Source: Balanoglossus misakiensis (lineage: Eukaryota; Hemichordata). From it: a stretch of 64,000 bases of DNA. Below are positions 35,472 to 45,013 of this stretch, piece by piece. The stretch spans positions 7,316,001 to 7,380,000 of the forward strand of contig CM082597.2 in assembly GCA_040954595.2 (NCBI GenBank). Direction: 5' to 3'. The notes beneath the pieces are model-generated. The model did not search any database. It was not told where the DNA came from and saw nothing but the letters and a program-made list of their open reading frames with translations. The position numbers were made by a program, and so were the translations under genes. Positions within the stretch are counted from its first letter, which is position 1. The number at the start of each line of letters is the position of its first letter.

Positions 35472-36364
35472 AAAGCCGCTTGCACACGTGCCATGGTTAG
35501 GGCGCCCTTTTTGGGATTATAAAAGTTGGTAAACATTTCTTATCAGCGACTCAAATAGTTTTGCATTCACATGTGTATAAAAGGGACGGGGTCCACAGCA
35601 GTGTGGCCAAAGGTCACAATGGCGGATCCAGTGATGTGTTTACTGAATTTGCTTTTTAAACGTCGTCGACGCCGATTTCATGGGCATTTGAATGACCCGA
35701 TACCCGTTTATGGTAACCTTTCATTGGAGGTTGCGATTGGAAGACTGCAGTCCATGCTACAAAATCGTTGTCGGAGGTCGAGTTTGCAATTCCTGTGTAT
35801 GTGCCTTGGCCATTTCCGCGTAGACTGTCGACAGTCCCTCGCGCCTAATGTGTATCGATACGGCGTTTCGTGCGAGGGCCGAAGAAGGCCCGATTCGGCG
35901 TTTCGTGGTGCGACGCCCTCGCCCGAGGCCTTACGGCCATCGCACCACGAAACGCCGAATCGGGCCTTAGGCCAACAAAAGATACGGGCCTTACGGCCCT
36001 CGCACGAAACGCCGAATCGATACACATTAGGCGCGAGGGACTGTCGACAGTCTATTTCCGCGTCGACACTCCAATTGTTGCCTCGAGACACTGCTTCGGC
36101 CATTGTTTTAGTAAAGTCAACCTCAACGCTTAGACCGCGTCGGTAGAGGGCATTTAGATCGGCGTTTAGTGCAGTGTTTCTGTTCACACGTGATTTGAAT
36201 CGCTGCTTAGTGCGGCGCCCCGACCCAGGTCCCACCCCTCAACACCGTCCCAGAAAAAGAGCGGCGCAGGGCCGCTCTCACCTTTTCACACGTGGCACTT
36301 ACAAATTAACGCCGCCCTAGGGCCGCCGCTGGGGCGGCGTTGACGGCACGTGTGAAAGGCACTT
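35472..36364. mobile_element. GC-rich palindromic non-autonomous element with nested hairpins
   Basis: The ends AAAGCCGCTTGCACACGTGCC and (reverse complement of the right end) AAGTGCCTTTCACACGTGCC are imperfect terminal inverted repeats. Centrally, 35819-35880 pairs with 35992-36054 over about 60 bp (GACTGTCGACAGTCCCTCGC, CGGCGTTTCGTGCGAGGGCC), almost without mismatch. Inside that, a second palindrome pairs GGCCCGATTCGGCGTTTCGT with its complement. A further end-like block (TTTTCACACGTGGCACTT) lies at about 36284. GC content is far above the flanks. No transposase is recognised; the frames inside are by-products of the palindrome. Confidence 0.65.
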
Positions 36365-37055
36365 ATCAATCTGTTAATTATTAACACATTAATAAATTAT
36401 TATCTCTCCTGATCCGCCTACTATAAAGTTGTCATCATAACGTGTCCTTCGCATTCGTCGAATAAATTCAAACCTGTCCGCTGCTGAGGGAGTAGGTCTA
36501 ACTGTACCTGATCGATTCAATCACAACCTGCTTTGCTGTGAAAAACTTACGTGCCAATTTCGAGCTCATGTAAAGGTACGTGGACTTTTATGTTATTTAC
36601 CTTCGGTATGCCAGCCTGTATATCTGACCATTATCATGTGCTCTAATATCCATGCAATTAACCTGAACCAAACGATTTAATTTTATCAAGAGCGACTAGG
36701 ATAGACTGAATGATTGCTAGCGCTCGATTTTTATGTCTGCATATTTTTCAAAATTGCACCAAGTCCACTCGTCAAAGTTTGCTCAAAGTATTATTAAGGC
36801 TGACTAGCCGTCAACGTTATTGTTGTTTGAATTAAGCAGTTAGGCTTATATTGAATTGAAAGTTACTGTTTAATGTCACAATTGACCTTTTTAGACGACA
36901 GAAGTCGTTAAAATGGCCGCCATATAGTGGGAAGAAAATGTAACAAAATAACAACAGTTAACACATGCAGTTAAACTGTCTTTTCTGTAGCGAAACTAAC
37001 TTAAAAGTACACGTTTATCAAATCTGAAATTCCTTAATAATTTTGGCGCTTTTCT

Positions 37056-37570
37056 TTAAAGGCACATAAGCTGCAACTTTTGGGATGATTATCATAATTT
37101 TTGTTTCATACTGTACTACCATTAGTTCATGTAGATGAAGGCAATGAACTATACACAAGCATTATAAACCCTCAGTATTAGTGCATATGCAAGTTTTAAC
37201 CAGATAAATAATAAAGCTTTGCCGCAAGCGAATGTGGCCGCCACCGTGGGAAAATGCAAGAAACAATGAAAATGTTGCATTTCCGGTTATGAAATTTCAT
37301 TAAAAAAACATGATCTCATCCACTTGAGCACATGGAAGTAAATGTACACCGCTGAGACATTATATTTTCCGTTTTCATTGCAATATTGCACTTTTTTAAA
37401 AATTGCAGGAATTTTAGTTTTTCTTTAATTTTTGGCCATTTTGTCATAAATAAGTGTTGAGGCTTGATATATTATTATGAAATATCATTTAATAGACATA
37501 ATTAAAAGCATATATGAGATTATTCAAAACTTTAATTTTTTTTATCCAGTTGCAGCTCATGTGCCTTTAA
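37056..37570. mobile_element. TTAA-flanked MITE, 515 bp
   Basis: The left end TTAAAGGCACATAAGCTGCA and the right end, in reverse complement TTAAAGGCACATGAGCTGCA, are inverted repeats with one mismatch, each bounded by TTAA. The interior is AT-rich and non-coding. Confidence 0.75.
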
Positions 37571-37628
37571 AGGCACTTACAAATAAAAGCACCCTGATTT
37601 GCATTAAACACAAACATGTAAATGACCT

Positions 37629-39220
37629 CCTCAGCTTTCATAAACAGAGACTGCCCCAAGTCTAATTACTATAGCGGTTCTGCAATCAAATGGTTATGTT
37701 CTAATATTACAGTTGACAGAAATAAAATCCAACTTCCCTGTGTTTTGCCGAAATCAAATCGAAATCTGTAGCATTCTGTGTTGATTTTCAGTATCACTTC
37801 ACTTTGAGTCCCATACAGTCTATATGTTACTGACGAGCATTGTTAACATCGCTCGTGGCCTAGTTTGACAGTCGTGGCCAATTCTGATTTGGGAATCTTC
37901 AGCGATCGGTCGTTGCGGTCACGTTATCAACAACCATTGTTTAGATCAGGCTGGCGGCAAACGATAACATCGCTGACTTCAAAGACAAATATCTAATACT
38001 TTGACCAGGACATCCGTGATGTGCTATTAGTCATTCTGAGTGTTGACTCTCATTGCTAGGCGACTTGGTACCGCGGGTAGAGGGTTTAAGCTCTGGATAC
38101 TCGTATATCACGTTAATCTCGACTAAATCAATATTTTTACCACACATTATGGCCCTTTGTCGAACAATCGTTCTTTGTTGAACGTCTGCTGATAAGGCAA
38201 ATCGATCGGGCGCGGGTTGGTACGTGAAATGATACCGTCAACGATAAAAATAGCAGCTGGTAACGATAACTTTGTTTATAGCAACATGATTTGTCAACGT
38301 ACATGTACGTCCATTTAGTTCCACATTGCTATGGGATGACTAAAACCGTTACTCCATCAAGGCAATGGGGTGACTAATACCGTTACTCCACCAAGGCAAT
38401 GGGGTGACTAATACGGTTACTCTACCAAGGCAATGGGGTGACTAATACCGTTACTCCACCCCTCAGCTTTCATAAACAGCGACTGCCACAAGTCTAATTA
38501 CTGTAGCGGTTCTGCAATCAAATGGTTATGTTCTAATGTTACAGTTGACAGAAAAAGTTTTTCAAGTTCCCTGTGTTTTGCCGAAATCAAACCGAAATCT
38601 GGAGCATTTTGTGTTGATTTTCAGTAGAAACACCGGATGAACATTCAGTATCACTTCACTTTGAGTCCCATACAGTCTATGTGTAACTGGCTAGCCTAGT
38701 TTGACAGTCGTGGCCAATTCTGATTTGGGAATCTTCAGCGATCGGTCGTTGCGGTCACGTTATCAAGAACCATTGTTTAGATCAGGCTGGCGGCAAACGA
38801 AAACATCGCTGACTTCAAAGACAAATATCTAATACTTTGACCAGGACATCCGTGATGTGTTATTCGTCATTCTGAGTGTTGACTCTCGTTGCTAGGCGAC
38901 TTGGTTCCGCGGGTAGAGGGTTTGAGCTCTGGATACTCGTATATCACGTTAATCTCGACTAAATCAATATTTTTACCACACATTATGGCCCTTTGTTCAA
39001 TAATCGTTCTTTGTTGAAAGTCTGCTGATAAGGCAAATCGATCGGGCGCGGGTTGGTACGTGAAATGATACCGTCAACGATAAAAATAGCAGCTGGCAAC
39101 GATAACTTTGTTTATAGCAACATGATTTGTCAACGTACATGTACGTCCATTTAGTTCCACATTGCAATGGGGTGACTAATTCCGTTACTCCACCAAGGCA
39201 ATGGGGGTGACTAATACCCA
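37629..39220 (+). repeat. 832 bp tandem duplication with 34 bp satellite
   Basis: CCTCAGCTTTCATAAACAG at 37629 recurs at 38461, and the two copies stay closely similar for about 700 bp (GGCGGCAAACGA, GCTAGGCGACTTGGT, CGATCGGGCGCGGGTTGG). Copy 2 carries a small insertion (GAAACACCGGATGAAC) and a deletion of CGAGCATTGTTAACATCG-type sequence. Each copy ends in a 34 bp unit (GGCAATGGGGTGACTAATAC), with about four copies at 38325-38460 and two after copy 2. Confidence 0.85.
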
Positions 39221-39912
39221 AAGTGATTGTTTTAGGTCGTTTACTTGATGAAATGGCTCGTTTCAGCCGGTTTATGGTCGTTTGGCTCGTTTTGGCCCGT
39301 TTAGGGCCGTTTCAACATTTATCATATGCCATTGATTCACTTTCACAATAACTGACTTCTAGAATTGGAAATGCAATTTGCATGCAGCATTCAATAACGT
39401 TCTTATATAGAGTGTGTAACGACGTTGCGTCTATACTGGTTAAAACTACTGCCCACCTCTTGAAAGTCGCCAATAACCCAGAACACAGTCGCTGGTTTCA
39501 TCGTACAGGCGAAGTGTACCATTTATGTAGAGGCCCTTGGAACATGAATATTCATTGCAGGCAGAATATAAACCTTAAAATTGCATATCAGCTGAAATCT
39601 TCCATTGGTGTGAACTCGGTGTATTGTGTTAATTAAGTGGTAGTATAGTAGTCCATTTATTTATTTATTTATTTATTTATTTACTTATTTTAATTACTTG
39701 CTTTACTTACTTATTTATGCGTTCATCTACTATCTACTATGTATATGTCCATTTATTAATTTCTTTATTTTTATTATTTATGTGAAATTCAGTCACATAA
39801 CATGGTTTTAATTAATAATACTCATTTTGTGTGTTTACATAGATGCGGTTCGGATGTTTCCATTGACGTCAAGACATCATCATTAAAGGTTTACTAATTA
39901 GATTTCGTAAGC

Positions 39913-42900
39913 ATGGCTACCGCAAAGGAGGTGACAGCTGACGACATTTTGGACGAAATCGGCCAAGGGTTTCTGACTTGCACAATCTGTTTTGACCAGT
40001 TTATCAATCCCAAGGTCCTGCCCTGTCACCATACGTACTGTGAACAGTGTTTGAAGACACTGGTGCAGACAAACGATGGGATACTGCGGTGCCCTTCTTG
40101 CAGAAAAGTGTGTGACACCCAAGAAGATGCTGTGGATAGCCTTGAAACCAACTTCTACATGAACTCACTGTTAGACATCGTTAAAAAGAGACCGGAGCGC
40201 GATTCCAGCGACCTTCTCAAACAGTGCGAAGTCTGTGACGAAAATGACGCTTCCTATATCTGCATACACTGTAACCTTCAGTATTACTGCGAAACCTGCG
40301 TGACCGTGCATAGAAAATCAAGAATCTCGCAGGATCACAACATTCTACGACTTGATGAGTACTACATCAAGAGATCAACGGATCCTTCCAGCATTTTGCC
40401 TATCGCCTACTGTAATCACCACAAGACACAGGAACTGACCTTTTACTGTGGCACATGCCAGGTTCCCATATGTACTGCATGCACGGTGATTGAGCACAAG
40501 AATCACGACCACAAGTACTTGAAAGACGTGGCTGGCGGGTACAGAGACAAACTGTTGGCACACATCCGGGCGTTAGAAGTCAAGGCCAAGGAAGCTGACG
40601 AGAGCAAGGCCTCTGCCGTTGCGATTTGCGACGAATACAGAAAACAACCTGAAATTGAAAAGAACAAGGTGGTGAAGAAAGCTGCTGATATAAGAAACAG
40701 GGCCAAGGCAGAAGAGAAGACACTAGTGGCGCAGGTAGAGACGGAACACGACACGCGTGATTTTAATCAGCAAGGCCATATTGATGATCTCCACCTAAGA
40801 TACACTAGACTTGTCAGTATGATTAACTACCTGGAAATATTGCTCCGTCATCAGAATGCCGCTCAACTCTTATCGATTAGAGAAGATGTTGATAAATGCA
40901 TCCAGGAACTGCAGGGATTGGAGAATAAGGCCGCCATCGACCACGGAAAATATGAGTTTGTCGCGTCAGACGATGCAGACAAATTAGTTGGAACGCTCGC
41001 TGCAGCAGACGGCAAATCCCGGAACGAAGTAAGAAGATCTGAAAATGATACTGCAAGGATGGTGGACGGAAGCGTCAGAATGATAACTGTCGACAGCGCT
41101 GCTGATTTACCCGACAGTTTTCAGAAACTAACCTGTCGCGGTTTTTTGACCTGTGCAGTTTGCTTTGGACGATTCTCAAATCCCAAAGTTCTCTCGTGTC
41201 ACCATACATTCTGTGAGCCTTGTCTGAAAATGCTCCCGAGCAGGCGTGACGGAAAACTCGCCTGTCCGTTGTGCAAGAAACAGTGCCAGCTGACAGGAGA
41301 TGACACACCAGGTCCCATAGACAACACCTACTTACAATCACTGTTGGATACACTGCCAGCGGAGTCACACAACACATCTATCCAGCAATGTGAAGTCTGT
41401 CAGGGCAATGAGGCGACGCACATCTGCATCGAGTGTCAGCTACAGTACTCCTGTACCCAATGCAGAAACATTCACATCAAACTGAACACACCAAACGACC
41501 ATAAGATCATCACAATAGACGAATACAAGAAAGCAAGAAAGTGCAAACCATCAACAGTTCTAACAACACCCCATTGCACAACCCACAGAGCATACCCCTA
41601 CAATCTATACTGTAATTCTTGCCAGGCAGCCATCTGTTCTTCATGTATGGAATTTGACCATCCTAGAGAAAACCATGATGTTACATTCCTGAAATTAGTT
41701 TATGATAGTTACACCCAAATATTGTCAAAATCTATCCGTTCAATGATTGAGAAGGCCGACATACTTATGAAAACTAAACGCGAAGCAGTGAGTCTGCAAC
41801 ATAATCTCAAGACAGAGAAAACAAAAGTCAAAGAAGCAATCGTCAGAAAATCTGCAGCTGTCCATGAAAAAGCTGACGAAGAGGAAACGGCACTGATGGC
41901 AGAATTGCAAAAAGTGTATGACGCGAAGATTAGTAAGCAAGAAAGTGATATTGTTGACCTGCAGACCAAATATGGTAAACTGGTGAGCACAATAAGTTAT
42001 CTGGAAATGCTGAGACATCACAAGAATTCAGCCGAGCTCATGGTGACCAAAGAAAGGACGTTACAGCGCATCCAAGATGTGGTACAGATGGAAACAAAAC
42101 CAGACATCAAACGAGAAATAGTCGTATTTAAAGCGTGTGATGACGTCAGAGACGGGGACCTGGTGGGAGTTGTGAGATGTGACGTGTGTGTCTCAGAGTG
42201 TACAGTTGGCAACATTCCACAGCGACTCGCCAAAAGTCAGAGCGTTGAGCTCCTGATTACAACCAGAGATGGCACAGGCTCAACGGTTAATCCACGACAG
42301 GTGGTGAAAGTGGTGATAACGAAACCAAACGGATCGGAAGAGGTCGTTCAGGTGGTGGAAAACAGAGACGGCACACTGACTGCGACAGTTCATGCGTACA
42401 TGACAGGAAACTACCAGATTGCTGTGTATGTAGCAGACCAACATGTACCAGGTTCACCGTTTGAAATTCAAGCATCGCCATTGTTGAAGACCCTTGGAAA
42501 ACAGAGAAGCGGGGAAGTCAAATTCAACCACCCGCGCGGTTTGGCACTTGATAATAATGGCGATTTGGTTGTTGCTGATCAGGTGAACAATAAAATACAG
42601 ATAATTGACCTGGACGGCAATCTTAAGAAGGCTTTAACATTTCGTCAATTCAAGAAGGACTTCATACCACTTGATGTAACAGTGTCCAAGGACGGTTTAC
42701 TCCTAATGACTGATGACGGCAATAAGCAAATCGTAGTGAGTGACAACGAAGGGCACGTTATCAAATGTTTCGGTCAAACCGAATTGGAAAACCCGCGTGG
42801 CATTGGCGTAAATCCTCTAAATGGCACTGTCTGCGTGTCAGACTGGGATGGAAAGGGGGATGACACTGACAAGGATGGACACTGCATCAGGAAATATTCC

Positions 42901-43326
42901 CAAGACGGCAAGTTCATCAAATCGATCGGAAGTTACGGTACTAACAAGGGTCAGTTTAGAGGACCGAATTTCATGGACTTTGACAGCAAAGGAAAAATGT
43001 ATGTAACGGATTTTAATAACTCACGTGTCCAGGTGTTCGATGCAAATGATAAATTTGTACGTACATTTGGAAGCTATGGTGATAACGATGGAGAATTTAA
43101 ACATCCATCTGGGATTGTTGTAAGCGAGCAGAGGTTCGTGTACGTCGCCGATGGATACGGCAACAAGATAGACATGTTTGACACCGACGGCCAGTTCATC
43201 TGTCGTATCGACGGTGGCAACGATGATTTGGACCGTCCCAGAGGCATTGTGCTGTCTACGAACGAACCAATGACAGTACTTGTTGCTGACAGCTGGAACC
43301 ACTGCATCAAAGTGTTTTCACACTGA
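39913..43326 (+). CDS. TRIM-NHL E3 ubiquitin ligase with duplicated RING/B-box module (paralogue 2)
   Basis: A single-exon CDS of 1,137 codons starts in the same MATAK..VTADDIL context as its upstream paralogue. It has the same order: RING 1 (CTICFDQF, CHHTYCEQC, CPSC), a B-box pair, coiled coil, RING 2 (CAVCFGRF, CHHTFCEPC, CPLC), a second B-box pair, coiled coil, a filamin-type domain (CDVCVSECTVGNIPQ to VPGSPFEIQ) and six NHL repeats ending WNHCIKVFSH. All RING cysteine and histidine ligands are present, so both RINGs may be active. The coding sequence is more GC-rich than paralogue 1, except in the NHL region where the two genes are nearly identical at the DNA level. AATAAA near 43733 is a candidate poly(A) signal. 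Expected role: cytoplasmic ubiquitin ligase of the TRIM2/3/71 group; substrate unknown. Confidence 0.93.
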   Translation: MATAKEVTADDILDEIGQGFLTCTICFDQFINPKVLPCHHTYCEQCLKTLVQTNDGILRCPSCRKVCDTQEDAVDSLETNFYMNSLLDIVKKRPERDSSDLLKQCEVCDENDASYICIHCNLQYYCETCVTVHRKSRISQDHNILRLDEYYIKRSTDPSSILPIAYCNHHKTQELTFYCGTCQVPICTACTVIEHKNHDHKYLKDVAGGYRDKLLAHIRALEVKAKEADESKASAVAICDEYRKQPEIEKNKVVKKAADIRNRAKAEEKTLVAQVETEHDTRDFNQQGHIDDLHLRYTRLVSMINYLEILLRHQNAAQLLSIREDVDKCIQELQGLENKAAIDHGKYEFVASDDADKLVGTLAAADGKSRNEVRRSENDTARMVDGSVRMITVDSAADLPDSFQKLTCRGFLTCAVCFGRFSNPKVLSCHHTFCEPCLKMLPSRRDGKLACPLCKKQCQLTGDDTPGPIDNTYLQSLLDTLPAESHNTSIQQCEVCQGNEATHICIECQLQYSCTQCRNIHIKLNTPNDHKIITIDEYKKARKCKPSTVLTTPHCTTHRAYPYNLYCNSCQAAICSSCMEFDHPRENHDVTFLKLVYDSYTQILSKSIRSMIEKADILMKTKREAVSLQHNLKTEKTKVKEAIVRKSAAVHEKADEEETALMAELQKVYDAKISKQESDIVDLQTKYGKLVSTISYLEMLRHHKNSAELMVTKERTLQRIQDVVQMETKPDIKREIVVFKACDDVRDGDLVGVVRCDVCVSECTVGNIPQRLAKSQSVELLITTRDGTGSTVNPRQVVKVVITKPNGSEEVVQVVENRDGTLTATVHAYMTGNYQIAVYVADQHVPGSPFEIQASPLLKTLGKQRSGEVKFNHPRGLALDNNGDLVVADQVNNKIQIIDLDGNLKKALTFRQFKKDFIPLDVTVSKDGLLLMTDDGNKQIVVSDNEGHVIKCFGQTELENPRGIGVNPLNGTVCVSDWDGKGDDTDKDGHCIRKYSQDGKFIKSIGSYGTNKGQFRGPNFMDFDSKGKMYVTDFNNSRVQVFDANDKFVRTFGSYGDNDGEFKHPSGIVVSEQRFVYVADGYGNKIDMFDTDGQFICRIDGGNDDLDRPRGIVLSTNEPMTVLVADSWNHCIKVFSH

Positions 43327-45013
43327 AATCACGAGATCTGTCATGTACAGAGCATGCAGTGATTGGAACGGCTGCAACCCCCACCCCCCCCCCCAAAAAA
43401 AGACGAGAGCATATACTTTTCACCAAGTAGATGATTTTCCTACCTGAGTATTACGACTGAAGCTTTGTGTGCAAGTAGAGACAATAACCGTAGTGGTACA
43501 ATCATATCAGTATTTTATTCGTTGTACCCACAGTTTCTAGTTATACTCATTACAGCGTGTTGGCTTTCCATGTATCAAGCTTTTCCTCACAGCTTATACA
43601 GATATATAACCAGACACGTTATGGTTGGTAATTAACTTTCTAGTCAGTTCGGACCAGAATTCAAATGTCGACAATCGCATTTTGCTGACAAGCTAAATAC
43701 TTTTCATTTACTACTTAAACCTGCCTTCAAAAATAAAACTATAATGTAGCTGTTGCACAGACCAAAATAGTGAAAATGCCATTAAAAATTAAGGATACTA
43801 CTTTCCATTTAAAGGAACACGGTAACCTATAATTTACATATGCCTATATTAGGACAAAAGGGCGTGCCTGGTCTTCGAGAGACCTTTTGGTAGTGGACCT
43901 TTTTCGCGTGTGCCATCCACTGAAAATCTGTGATTGGCAATAGTTCAGTTTTCCAGGGAAACGTGTTAAATTTGCATATGTAATTGGATCCCTTTTATAC
44001 AGTTTATGATCACCAGCAAAGGATGGTGAAAGTAATATAAATGGAGGCTCTGTAACCCTGGTTGGGATAGAATATATACATGTACTACCACCAGAAAAAA
44101 AAACTGTGATAAAATGTTTCGATTTTATTTCGAAATGATGCCTCCTGCAGAGTACTAGCAGTCAAATTGTGTTTTTAGAAGGCAAGGTCTGGCTCCCTGC
44201 CCCATTCCAACCGCTGGCTGGCGCCAGCAGCGTTGAAAGGGGTGCAGGGAAACAGCCAATTGTGTTCGTGTCTCTGGCGATAGCGCCCTCAAGTGGAACA
44301 CCCGGACTTTGGGGCCGTAAATAAAGTACAATTGTTTGACGCCAAATATTATTCTCTGTGTGTTTAATTTAATTTACGCAGATTTCTGCAATCGTGGGTG
44401 TGGAATGGTGAAGTTGAAATCTGTAGCGTAAATTTATGAACCATTTGGGTGGTGACATGACCGTGAAAAGAGCGAAAGCAAGTTTGCATGTAAGTGGATG
44501 AATGCAGGTTAGGAGTGGGGCCATAGCTCACGACAAACACCAGATCTCCAAAAACAACTGGTTTATTCTCTTTCAGACGCTGTTTCGCTAAGAAACTGTC
44601 ACTGATATGCCACAAAATTAATTTGTGGGTACAATTCGCTCCATACAGCACTCGTGTACACACGCCTGTACCCCGTGGCGGAGGTTATTTCTTAAAAATA
44701 CAAGATTAGACCACAGTTCTGCGCAAACCATATCTATTTTAGGCATTCGTGAGTAAATATAAGTTTTAACATATACAGTGGGTGTGGTCTAACTGGATAA
44801 ATGGTGTATAAAATTAAGCCACACACAAAAAACTGGGTATTTTGCATATTGTTTATCTGAGATGACCAACTTTGCATGCTAATTCATCTGTTATACTACC
44901 ATGTTTACCAATGGGAACTTTTTACGGAAATATAAAGCTCGTAAAAGTTATCTCTGTAGGAATCGGTCTCAGAGCATCACGAGAGAGGTAACATACCACA
45001 TTCTACATGCGCC
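43327..45013. other. Intergenic, with a fragment of the AGTCTGG inverted-repeat element
   Basis: Around 44186-44245, GTCTGGCTCCCTGCCCCATTC and ACCGCTGGCTGGCGC match the left arm of the element at 58533-58786. A poly-C/poly-A run lies at about 43381-43400. The region just before 45013 should hold the promoter and 5' UTR of the hydrolase gene. No other gene is supported. Confidence 0.5.
44931..44937 (+). promoter_or_regulatory. Candidate TATA box of the PHB-depolymerase-like gene
   Basis: TATAAAG lies 77 bases upstream of the first ATG of the hydrolase. A start site 25-35 bases downstream would leave a short 5' UTR of about 50 bases. Position and sequence only. Confidence 0.35.

Larger units (their letters stand above)
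32785..39912. other. Intergenic region between the two TRIM genes, repeat-rich, no supported gene
   Basis: ATTAAA near 32918 may end the upstream transcript. The rest holds two TTAA-flanked MITEs, a GC-rich palindromic element, an 832 bp tandem duplication and an ATTT microsatellite (about 39657-39690), each listed separately. An acceptor-like TTTACATAG at about 39841 may begin the 5' UTR exon of the downstream TRIM gene. Open frames over the palindrome are artefacts of its GC content. Confidence 0.5.

Noticed and set aside
35571-36235. Open frames of 175-191 codons on both strands
   Set aside because: They run through the GC-rich nested palindrome, mirror each other and have no recognisable domain.
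38325-38460. Short regular repeats resembling a CRISPR array
   Set aside because: The 34 bp units are contiguous without unique spacers and lie in an animal intergenic region; this is a minisatellite.
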